Shown here in pieces: positions 8,723 to 15,594 of a stretch of 64,000 nt of DNA. A program made the position numbers and the translations under genes. Every line of letters begins with the position of its first letter. The stretch's first letter is position 1. Source of the DNA: Candidatus Bipolaricaulota bacterium (lineage in GTDB: Bacteria > Bipolaricaulota > Bipolaricaulia > UBA7950 > UBA9294). The stretch spans positions 1 through 64,000 of the forward strand of contig JANQGM010000006.1 of the NCBI GenBank assembly GCA_028277345.1. The letters run 5' to 3'. Below the pieces are notes generated by a model. It was given only the letters and a program-made list of their open reading frames with translations. It did not search any database and was not told the origin of the DNA.

Positions 8723-9772
8723 GTGCGTACCGTATCGTGGAGCGATGACCAGGTTGTGCTAATCGATCAAACCCGCCTTCCGCATCAGACGGAATACATC
8801 CGGACGCGAAGCGTACAGCGACTTGCCGAGGCCATCAGAGTGATGGAAGTCCGAGGCGCGCCCGCGATCGGTGTGACGGCAGCCTACGCGATGGCGCTGG
8901 CCGCCCTTCAATCCTCTTCGAACGATCCCCAACAGCAGCTGGCGGCGTTGGAGCGTGCTCGCGAACTCCTCGCGCAAACGCGCCCGACGGCAACCAACCT
9001 CTTTTGGGCATTGAACCATATGATGGAGTTTGCCCGCGAGCCGGTCTCCGACGGCGCGACACCACTCGGTGAGCGGATGCTTGAGGAAGCCCATCGCATG
9101 GCCGATGAGGATGTGGCCATCAACCAACGCCTGGCTGAGATCGGCGCCGAGCTGATCCCCGATGGGGCCAACGTCTCCACTCACTGCAATTGCGGCCCCT
9201 TGTGCGCCGTCGATTTGGGCACGGCCATGGCCCCCGTGATCTATGCGCACCAACAGGGGAAATCAATCCACGTATTCACGGATGAGACACGACCTCGGCT
9301 GCAAGGTGCGAAGCTCAACGCCTGGGAACTGGCCAATGCCGGCGTGCCGTACACGCTGATCACCGACAACACAGCCGCCTACCTCATGCAGCAAGGAAAG
9401 ATCGATCTGGTGATGATCGGCGTAGACCGGGTAACCGCGAATGGTGATACAGCCGCCAAGATCGGCGTCTATGGCTTGGCCGTGCTGGCGCACCATCATC
9501 GCATTCCCTTTTATGCCGTCAGTCCGCTCTCAACCATTGACATGTCGCTCGCGACCGGAAGCGACATTGCCGTGGAACAACGCGATCCGGATGAGGTGCG
9601 CAAGGTAAACGACACGCTAATCACGATGCCGGACGCCAACGTATTGAACTACGCCTTCGACGTCACGCCGAGCACGTTGATCACGGCCATCGTCACCGAA
9701 GTGGGCATCGTTCGCCCGCCCTATCGGAAGAGTTTGGCCGAGGTCTTCGACGGACGGGGAATACCCGGATAA
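8723..9772 (+). CDS. MtnA-like isomerase, divergent paralogue 2
   Basis: A second member of the MtnA/eIF2B-like isomerase family, 349 residues, starting at a GTG preceded by GGGAGGAG. RGAPAIG is at 44-50, the catalytic-position Cys155 is kept in HCN, and Asp235 is kept in GVDRVTANGD. The loop after Cys155 differs from normal MtnA: it reads CNCGPLC, placing three cysteines at 155, 157 and 161. The NKIG motif has become AKIG. Catalysis appears possible but substrate recognition should differ from paralogue 1. It could act on another 1-phosphopentose or form a mixed oligomer with paralogue 1. Confidence 0.82.
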   Translation: MRTVSWSDDQVVLIDQTRLPHQTEYIRTRSVQRLAEAIRVMEVRGAPAIGVTAAYAMALAALQSSSNDPQQQLAALERARELLAQTRPTATNLFWALNHMMEFAREPVSDGATPLGERMLEEAHRMADEDVAINQRLAEIGAELIPDGANVSTHCNCGPLCAVDLGTAMAPVIYAHQQGKSIHVFTDETRPRLQGAKLNAWELANAGVPYTLITDNTAAYLMQQGKIDLVMIGVDRVTANGDTAAKIGVYGLAVLAHHHRIPFYAVSPLSTIDMSLATGSDIAVEQRDPDEVRKVNDTLITMPDANVLNYAFDVTPSTLITAIVTEVGIVRPPYRKSLAEVFDGRGIPG

Positions 9773-9798
9773 CGCACCGACAGGAGAAGGAGAGCGCG

Positions 9799-10581
9799 TT
9801 GACAGTGACCACAGGATTCATCACCGGAACGGGATTCTATACCCTGCCGAGCCTCCGCGAGGTCCGAAACAAGACCGTGCGCACACCCTATGGCGAGGTG
9901 GACGTTGAGATCGGCACGCTGGGGGACCGCGATGTCGCCTTCATCCCCCGACACGGCAAGCAGCACAGCATCGCGCCCAGCCTGATCAATTACCGTGCCA
10001 ACATCTACGCCCTGCACACGCTGGGCGTCGAGCGAATCCTGGCCACCAGCGTCAGCGGCTCACTTGTCCCCGAATGGGGGCCGGGCACGCTGGTGTTGAT
10101 CGATCAGTTCCTCAACTTCACAACCGACCGTGCCAGTTCCTTCTACCCGATGGACGGCAAACTCGCGCACATCGATGTGACGGATCCCTACTGCGGGACC
10201 TTGCACGAGAATTTGCTCGTGAGCGCGCAGGCCATGGGATTGCACCTTCGGAAAGGAGCCACGTACGCCTGCCTCTCGGGACCCAGGTTCGAGACCCGGG
10301 CGGAGATCGAAATGATCCGGCGCTTGGGGGGACATCTGGTCGGGCAGACCAACTATCCGGAGTGCGTACTGGCCAGGGAACTGGCCATCTGCTACGCCAC
10401 AGTCGGCGTCGTCAGCAACATGGCCGCAGGGATGAAGTCAGAACTGACGGCCACAGAGGTGCTGGAGAACCTGGGCAGTTTGGGGGATACCATCGCAAGG
10501 CTGTTTGAAAAGGTCGTTCTCTCTCTTCCCGATCGCTATGACTGTGCCTGCCGGCACGCCCTTGACGAAGCCTTCTTGTAG
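9799..10581 (+). CDS. PNP/MTAP-family purine nucleoside phosphorylase
   Basis: A 260-residue trimeric-type phosphorylase that releases the purine base and an alpha-pentose-1-phosphate. GTGF at the N terminus, RHG at 51-53 and GPRFETRAE at 161-169 fit the family's phosphate and ribose sites. Where MTA phosphorylases have a GMT motif this protein has GQTNYPE (182-188), and where they have a base-contacting Asp it has Asn207 in VSNMAAG. In human enzymes Asp220 marks adenine-type MTAP and Asn243 marks 6-oxopurine PNP, so inosine, guanosine or their 5'-modified forms are likelier substrates. The TTG start at 9799 follows GGAGAAGGAG; a GTG at 9805 is possible. It is the last operon gene. Confidence 0.85.
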   Translation: MTVTTGFITGTGFYTLPSLREVRNKTVRTPYGEVDVEIGTLGDRDVAFIPRHGKQHSIAPSLINYRANIYALHTLGVERILATSVSGSLVPEWGPGTLVLIDQFLNFTTDRASSFYPMDGKLAHIDVTDPYCGTLHENLLVSAQAMGLHLRKGATYACLSGPRFETRAEIEMIRRLGGHLVGQTNYPECVLARELAICYATVGVVSNMAAGMKSELTATEVLENLGSLGDTIARLFEKVVLSLPDRYDCACRHALDEAFL

Positions 10582-10601
10582 CCGAAGGCCCTGGGCTCGC
10601 C

Positions 10602-10618
10602 AACCGCACCCCGCGGTT
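10602..10618. terminator. Small hairpin between convergent genes
   Basis: AACCGC and GCGGTT pair around a five-base loop just after the phosphorylase gene and before the end of the convergent YccF gene. No U-tract follows on either strand, so termination is uncertain. Confidence 0.25.
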
Positions 10619-10661
10619 CGAGGATTGCCGCCACCTCAGCTCACCAATCGAGTGTGGACCC

Positions 10662-11033
10662 TCAGTGGAAGCTCTTTCCGAAGGGTGTCAGCGCAAGCGA
10701 CGCAAGCTTGAGATGCTGCTTCGCAAAGGGAATCCCGATGAGGGTGATCGCGCAGAACAGGCCGAAGATCAGGTGCGTCAGCGCAATCCAAATCCCGCCG
10801 ATACAGATCCAAAGGACATTCATGAGGAGTGAAAGGCAACCTGTCGGACGCTTGATGTCGACGATCTCCTTGCCAAACGGCGTCAAGGAGAGAAGCGACA
10901 GCTTGATGCACTGAACCCCAAAGGGAATGCCAATGATTGTTGCGCACAAGAGGACGCCGGCGAACAGATACTCGAAAAACAGAAAGAGTCCACCCCCCAG
11001 CAAAATCCAAAGAACGTTTCCTAGAAGCGACAT
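10662..11033 (-). CDS. YccF family inner membrane protein
   Basis: A 123-residue membrane protein made of two YccF-type repeats. Each contains a hydrophobic hairpin, the segment GIPFG or GIPFA, and LTPFGK (near residues 51 and 116). The first half begins LLGNVLWILLGG and the second LLMNVLWICIGG. YccF proteins are small polytopic membrane proteins of unknown function. The ATG at 11033 is preceded by AAGAGGGGG. It is convergent with the nucleoside operon and is separate from it in function as far as can be seen. Confidence 0.85.
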   Translation of the reverse strand: MSLLGNVLWILLGGGLFLFFEYLFAGVLLCATIIGIPFGVQCIKLSLLSLTPFGKEIVDIKRPTGCLSLLMNVLWICIGGIWIALTHLIFGLFCAITLIGIPFAKQHLKLASLALTPFGKSFH

Positions 11034-11170
11034 ACAACCCCCTCTTCGCAGTTGGCTTCCATCAAGCATATCGCCAACGCAACCCGTTCACACAAAATCG
11101 ATGTCCGGATGAAACCAAGCCATGGCCGCGAAACGGCCACAACGCTTCCACAGCACCCATCACCGATCAA

Positions 11171-11800
11171 TCAGGGCACGTGTCGTCGCCTGCCCGAATA
11201 GCGATGGATCAAGCCGACGAGCGGCTGGAGGGATAGGAACGCAAAGAATCCCGCATAGAGAAGGGCAAGGGTCTTCCCATCGCGGAAGAGCAGCCAGATG
11301 AAAAGGCCGATCATCGCGCCACAATAGATGAGCAGAAGAGCCTGCCAGATCGGGTTCAGCGTCTCGCCGAGGTGTCGCCAGTAGTCTACAGGCGAGTTGG
11401 GAATGCTCACCCGTTCCATCGTTCGGGTCATCGGCCAAAAGAACGCGCGAGCGAGCGCCCACCCCGCGACCAAGGACCCAACGAACGCGGCGGCCTCGTA
11501 AAGCGCTGGCCACTCGTGGAGATCTACGGCCATGACCAGGAACCCAAGACCTATTCCGACCGCGATGCAGAGATTGCGGTAGATGCCGGCCGCTCGCCGA
11601 AGCCGGCGCTCTTGATGGCCTGATTCCACTCGATATCCGTGACGTCCGAACGCGCCAGGCGGATAAAAGAGCGTCGACCCATCGTCGAGCTGACGGAAAT
11701 GGGCGACGGTGTGAACGCTCTCTCGGTCGCGCTTGTGCATGGACGTTCGAAAATGAGCCTCCGCCTTTGCTCGTTCCCGCATGTCGTACCAATCCGCCAT
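11171..11800 (-). CDS. Hypothetical membrane protein with four predicted helices
   Basis: This 209-residue protein is not one I recognise. The first 80 residues are charged and soluble. Then come a hydrophobic segment in IGLGFLVMAVDL, a second in AAAFVGSLVAGWALA, and two near the C terminus (LLLIYCGAMIGLFIWLL and LALLYAGFFAFLSL), ending in an Arg-rich tail. I chose the ATG at 11800 because CAGGAGGAG lies just upstream; an in-frame ATG eight codons earlier lacks a site. It lies between the YccF gene and the arsenic-type permease on the same strand, with about 100 bases on either side. Confidence 0.7.
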   Translation of the reverse strand: MADWYDMRERAKAEAHFRTSMHKRDRESVHTVAHFRQLDDGSTLFYPPGAFGRHGYRVESGHQERRLRRAAGIYRNLCIAVGIGLGFLVMAVDLHEWPALYEAAAFVGSLVAGWALARAFFWPMTRTMERVSIPNSPVDYWRHLGETLNPIWQALLLIYCGAMIGLFIWLLFRDGKTLALLYAGFFAFLSLQPLVGLIHRYSGRRRHVP

Positions 11801-11897
11801 CGGCTCCTCCTGTGCATTCCTCATGTGTTTAGATGAGTGTTCACGCAGTCATCCTGCATGCATCATAACAGATCGCTCACCGTCGCCGAAACCCCGG

Positions 11898-13037
11898 TCA
11901 GGCCACGCGCACGAGACGCACCAGGCTATAGGCATAGCCCAGCACCAGCGCTCCCACGAGACCGATGCCGATGTACAGGACGAACACGCGCTTCTTCACA
12001 ACCCCCCACACGGCCGTCATCGCACAGATCGTGGTTACCGGACCGGCAATAAGAAATGAGAGGGCGGCTCCGGGGTCCATCCCGTGCTCAAGAAGCCCCC
12101 CGATCAGCGGAAGCGCCATCAGGTTTCCCGTGTACAGGGGGACACCAACGATCGCGGCCAAGGCTGGAGCCAGAGGATTCGAGGCACCAATCCATTGAGA
12201 AATCCACGCCTGAGGGACATAGAGTGTAATCAGCGCCTCAAGAAAGAACGCGAGCACGAGGAACTGTCCAACCCAGAGCGTTGCCGTGATCGATTCTGAA
12301 AGGGCTCGACGGAGTCGGCTCTCCGGCATCGCTCTCGATGCCGCGGTTGAACAGGCGCAGACGTCTTCATGATGCACATCACCTGGGGGAGCTCCCGCAA
12401 TTCCGCAACCGCATGCAGAAGGGGCGTGGCGATGCGTTTCCAGGCAGCCGCAGGAATCGTGATCCAGCTCACCCGACTCTCCACAGCCGCCACAGGACGC
12501 TGGAGACGTCGGTCTCAGCTTGGTCAGTGCCTTGCGAAGTAGGACTCGGAGCCTAGGAAAGACGCGGAAGGGCTGTCCGCTCGCACTCGCGCCACGCCGA
12601 AGAAAGCCCTCGCCGATCCAGCCTCGTTGATCGAGCCAGCGGGTGAAAAACCCAGCGCCCAAGCTGACCAGCAACGTCGCGACCAATCGAGCGATCGCGA
12701 GATCCCAGCCGAGAAAAGCGGCGCTCATGAAGAAAATCTCAGGATCCATGGTCGGCGCAGCGATCCAAAACGACATCACCGGCGCCAATGGAATTCCGCC
12801 GATCAACATCGAGGCCACCATGGGAATGACCGTGCAAGAGCAGAATGGGCTAAACGCACCCGCAGCCGTCGCAATTAGGATGCCGGCGATCGGACGCGCG
12901 CTGAATGCGCCCTTGAGACGCGAGGCCACGCCCGAGGCTCGAAGGATGACAGCCAGTGGAATACTGATCAGCAAGAGCGGCCAAACATGTCCGAGGTTTT
13001 CCAGGATGACCCGCCCGATTTTCACTAGCTCGTGCAC
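11898..13037 (-). CDS. arsP: ArsP/DUF318-type permease with a Cys/His-rich cytoplasmic loop
   Basis: A 379-residue polytopic permease of the DUF318/ArsP family, whose ArsP members export trivalent organoarsenicals. FCSCTVIP at 65-72 carries the conserved transmembrane cysteines, and the C-terminal half repeats the helical bundle. The loop between halves (about 175-235) is unusual: eight cysteines at 182, 185, 196, 198, 209, 211, 227 and 229 and histidines at 193, 202, 204, 222 and 223. It could bind a thiophilic metal or metalloid. The GTG at 13037 is preceded by AAGGAG and overlaps the 3' end of the ArsR gene, giving a coupled regulator/exporter unit. The ion exported is inferred. Confidence 0.85.
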   Translation of the reverse strand: MHELVKIGRVILENLGHVWPLLLISIPLAVILRASGVASRLKGAFSARPIAGILIATAAGAFSPFCSCTVIPMVASMLIGGIPLAPVMSFWIAAPTMDPEIFFMSAAFLGWDLAIARLVATLLVSLGAGFFTRWLDQRGWIGEGFLRRGASASGQPFRVFPRLRVLLRKALTKLRPTSPASCGGCGESGELDHDSCGCLETHRHAPSACGCGIAGAPPGDVHHEDVCACSTAASRAMPESRLRRALSESITATLWVGQFLVLAFFLEALITLYVPQAWISQWIGASNPLAPALAAIVGVPLYTGNLMALPLIGGLLEHGMDPGAALSFLIAGPVTTICAMTAVWGVVKKRVFVLYIGIGLVGALVLGYAYSLVRLVRVA

Positions 13038-13378
13038 GGAGGCTCTCCTTCCGAGCACGTCTTCGCCGTTCGCGTCGCCAACGCATACGACCATCCCATG
13101 ACGTTCTGAGAGAAGGCCGCGAGTTCATCGAGATCGATCCAGCAACAGCGGCGAACGCCGTTGGGTTCGTGAAACACGAGTCCCGCCTTTTGCAGCACGG
13201 ACAGGTGTTGGGAAACCGTGGCCTGGGAGAGCGGCAATCGTGCAACGAGATCTGACACAATCGACTCAGGATGCTCAGCGAGGATCTCAAGAATCCGAAC
13301 ACGCGTCGGATTGGCGAGGGCACCGAATTTCGCGACCAGATCCTCTTTCATCGTTTCGGGAAAGCGGTCTAGTTTCAT
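13025..13378 (-). CDS. arsR: ArsR family metalloid-sensing repressor
   Basis: A 117-residue ArsR/SmtB winged-helix protein with PTRVRILEILAEHPESIVSD and the recognition helix in LSQATVSQHLSVLQKAG. It lacks the CVC pair in the DNA-binding helix that defines E. coli-type arsenic sensors. Instead it has Cys78-Cys79 in the wing region and Cys108 and Cys115 at the C terminus, similar in placement to ArsR proteins that sense As(III) or methylarsenite through C-terminal cysteines. A perfect 16-base palindrome lies 10 bases before its start codon, consistent with autorepression. It overlaps the permease start by 13 bases. Confidence 0.88.
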   Translation of the reverse strand: MKLDRFPETMKEDLVAKFGALANPTRVRILEILAEHPESIVSDLVARLPLSQATVSQHLSVLQKAGLVFHEPNGVRRCCWIDLDELAAFSQNVMGWSYALATRTAKTCSEGEPPCTS

Positions 13379-13387
13379 CGAATCACC

Positions 13388-13403
13388 ATCGTAAATTTAC
13401 GAT
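13388..13403. promoter_or_regulatory. ArsR operator palindrome
   Basis: ATCGTAAATTTACGAT is a perfect 16-base inverted repeat 10 bases upstream of the arsR start codon. ArsR-family repressors bind such AT-rich palindromes over the promoter or leader. The neighbouring gap to 13685 shows no gene I can support. Confidence 0.65.
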
Positions 13404-13685
13404 AGATTAGCTGGCAATACAATACGACAGTGTCGACCAAATGGGTATTAGTAAGAATTTCTTCATCGTCGGATGACAATGAAATCGTACCCTATCCCAT
13501 GTTCCGTGTGCCACGGAGGATCGAATGTGTCCGTTGAAGGCGCCGTACGTCCCAGCGCTAAAGACCAACGTCCAGATCTTCGGCCGAACCGTTTGGAGAA
13601 AGAGACACGCTATCGCCAAATCCGACCGCGCTCAGCCAATGCCACGTCCCCTTCAGTCCGATGCCCATTCACAATCAAACCCGTG
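13404..13685. other. Intergenic region without a supported gene
   Basis: About 280 bases between the arsR operator and the NTF2-like gene. Small open frames exist on both strands, but none has a convincing start, ribosome site or recognisable product. The arsR promoter must lie at its left edge. Confidence 0.5.
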
Positions 13686-14255
13686 CTAGGCCGAAGGACG
13701 GCGCACATCGGGAAATCGCGTATTGGAATAGGAGAATTGCATTCGATGAAACCGCCACTCACCGTCGTTCAGCACAGCAACCGCCGTGAACCGAAACGGC
13801 CACACAAAGGTCTCTCCCATCGGCATCTCGAAGTAGATGTCAGCGCCCAAGCGCGAAATCTCAAGCATTTTCTGCTCAGGCGTAAGATCTTCGTTCTCGA
13901 TCGTATTGCCGGCTTGAGAGAGGAACATCGCCGGGATGTTTTCGAATGGAATTTGCAACGTAGCCGTCGCCGACGTTGACAACCACGCGACATCTCCGAC
14001 GACTTGGATACGAGCCTTGTCAACGTCGAAGACAACGTCACCCCACCCCTTCCAATCATCCTCGATCAGACATCGAACTGCGTCACGTCCGATACACCAT
14101 TCGTCTTCGCCGGCCTGGAGCCCCTTCGTTCCAATGGCTTCGATCTCATCACTGGCGTCGAATAGGCGCATGAACGCATCCAGCTTGTCCGTGTTGCGTT
14201 CCGTATACCCTGCCTGGAATTTCCGCAGCAATTCTCGAACCGCATCTGTCGTCAC
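13686..14255 (-). CDS. NTF2/SnoaL-like domain protein
   Basis: A 189-residue protein of the nuclear-transport-factor-2 fold as used in DUF4440/SnoaL-like proteins. The N-terminal helix pattern (RELLRKFQAGYTERN, DAFMRLFDASDEIEAIGT) leads to central strands (GDVVFDVDKARIQVVGDVAWLST) and a final EWRFHRMQFSYS strand. Members may bind small molecules, act as isomerases or cyclases, or serve as partner domains; nothing here decides. A GTG start at 14255 is chosen because GAGGAGG lies five bases upstream. It is separated from a flavodoxin gene by 80 bases on the same strand. Confidence 0.75.
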   Translation of the reverse strand: MTTDAVRELLRKFQAGYTERNTDKLDAFMRLFDASDEIEAIGTKGLQAGEDEWCIGRDAVRCLIEDDWKGWGDVVFDVDKARIQVVGDVAWLSTSATATLQIPFENIPAMFLSQAGNTIENEDLTPEQKMLEISRLGADIYFEMPMGETFVWPFRFTAVAVLNDGEWRFHRMQFSYSNTRFPDVRRPSA

Positions 14256-14335
14256 ATCATCCTCCTCATAATGCTCCTAACCTAACCGTGAGTGGTGTGA
14301 TCGAACCATTGGGTTCACTATCCGGTCCGGTGGAA

Positions 14336-14803
14336 CTAGAAGTTCCGGCTTAACTCCTCGACGGCCGCCGCCATCGTTCCATCACGTCTGGATTTCGCCC
14401 AACTGACAATGGCCGTGCCGACGATTGTCGCACCTTTCGCGCGGCATCGTTGCTTCATCTGCTTCAGCGCTCGATTCCCACCCATCCATGGAAAGGGGAA
14501 CTGCTGCGTCAGCAAGCACGCCACCTTCTTTCCGGACAGCGAGGCCGTACCCTCCAAGTATCGAACCATAATCCGGCAGAGGGAGAAGGCTTCCACCCAT
14601 CCGGCAAAGACAACGGCCTCATAGGGAGAGGGGTCCGGCACCTTCTCAAGTTGGAACGTCTTCGGATTCGGCGATCCATCCCCAGCGATTGTCACTCGAT
14701 CAATCGTTGCTGCATGCCCCTGCCCAATCAGCCGGTCCTTTAGCATCTCACAGACCTCAAGGGTGTGCCCTGTCTGTGAATTGACAATGATCCCGATATT
14801 CAT
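14336..14803 (-). CDS. Flavodoxin family protein
   Basis: A 155-residue flavodoxin-like protein. Its N terminus has the first strand and FMN phosphate loop NIGIIVNSQTGHT (residues 2-14), and later segments include VVFAGWVEAFSLC and a GKKVACLLTQQFPFPWMGG region that would form the isoalloxazine pocket. It probably binds FMN and acts as an electron carrier or quinone/flavin reductase. Its ATG at 14803 is preceded by AGGAGG. It is divergent from the TetR gene, with 91 bases between starts that probably contain both promoters. Confidence 0.82.
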   Translation of the reverse strand: MNIGIIVNSQTGHTLEVCEMLKDRLIGQGHAATIDRVTIAGDGSPNPKTFQLEKVPDPSPYEAVVFAGWVEAFSLCRIMVRYLEGTASLSGKKVACLLTQQFPFPWMGGNRALKQMKQRCRAKGATIVGTAIVSWAKSRRDGTMAAAVEELSRNF

Positions 14804-14894
14804 CCTTACCTCCTGACATCGCGAACACTACATCATCCCTTCAGCCGCAGAAATTGCAATCACCGACCACTCCCCTCAGAATGAATGGAAGACC

Positions 14895-15503
14895 ATGCCA
14901 AAAATCGTAGATAAGCCTCAGCGACGACGCGACATTGCACAAGCCGCCTTAGCGCTGTTTTCCAGCAAAGGCTTCGCTCGAACCAGCGTTCGGGAGATTG
15001 CGGAAGCCTGTGGAATGGCCAAGGGATCCATCTACGATTATTTCGCGAGCAAAGAGGATGTGCTTGGAGAGCTCGTCGCCATGGCGCTTCGTGACTGGCA
15101 GGATGAAGTTGAGCGCCTCAAGGCATCGGCCCAGCCTCCCGATCGACTGATCCGAGAATTGCTGGCCACCACCGTTCACCGCATGGCCGACCGCAACAGC
15201 TCGCTGCTGATGTTCTTTGCCTTTCTAAGACGCGACGATCCTCCAAGCCCCCAACAGCGTGAGCTCCTCGCCTCAATCCAAGCGCTCTCAACTGAAACGA
15301 CGATAACACTGGAAACGTGGCTCATCGACGGCATGAATCGCCGCATCTTCTCATCGGCGATCCGTCCTGCGCAGGACGCCGCCGTTCTCATGGGGGCCGT
15401 GGATGGGCTGTTCCTTCGCCATCGGCAGGGATTGGAACCACGGAACCTTTCTCAGGGCTTGCATCGCTTTCTTGACGTGTTCCTGGAGGGCCTGGCGGCG
15501 TAG
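14895..15503 (+). CDS. TetR family transcriptional regulator
   Basis: A 202-residue TetR regulator. The N-terminal helix-turn-helix (residues 10-57) reads RRDIAQAALALFSSKGFARTSVREIAEACGM in pieces, followed by GSIYDYFASKEDVL. The ligand-binding half is all-helical and not diagnostic. An operator with TetR-like GACCG/CGGTC arms overlaps the -10 box of the next gene, 15595, so the simplest reading is repression of that acyltransferase gene, with release by a hydrophobic or acyl ligand. It sits divergent to the flavodoxin. Confidence 0.9.
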   Translation: MPKIVDKPQRRRDIAQAALALFSSKGFARTSVREIAEACGMAKGSIYDYFASKEDVLGELVAMALRDWQDEVERLKASAQPPDRLIRELLATTVHRMADRNSSLLMFFAFLRRDDPPSPQQRELLASIQALSTETTITLETWLIDGMNRRIFSSAIRPAQDAAVLMGAVDGLFLRHRQGLEPRNLSQGLHRFLDVFLEGLAA

Positions 15504-15519
15504 ACCCCGCATCGCATCA

Positions 15520-15547
15520 TTGACTTTGGTTTGTCGATCTTTATAAT
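15520..15547 (+). promoter_or_regulatory. Sigma-70 promoter of the acyltransferase gene
   Basis: TTGACT at 15520-15525 and a perfect TATAAT at 15542-15547 are separated by 16 bases. The start codon is about 48 bases downstream of the -10 box. This is one of the clearest promoters in the window. Confidence 0.75.
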
Positions 15548-15565
15548 GACCGGTCGGTCGGTCAT
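15546..15565. promoter_or_regulatory. TetR-type operator overlapping the -10 box
   Basis: ATGACCG and CGGTCAT arms flank a GTCGGT core, giving three tandem GGTC units and a near-palindrome over the -10 box and start site. TetR repressors commonly bind GACCG-rich sites of this type. Binding here would block the acyltransferase promoter. The regulator at 14895 is the obvious candidate. Confidence 0.6.
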
Positions 15566-15594
15566 AATAGACCGCGCGACCCAAAGGAGACACC

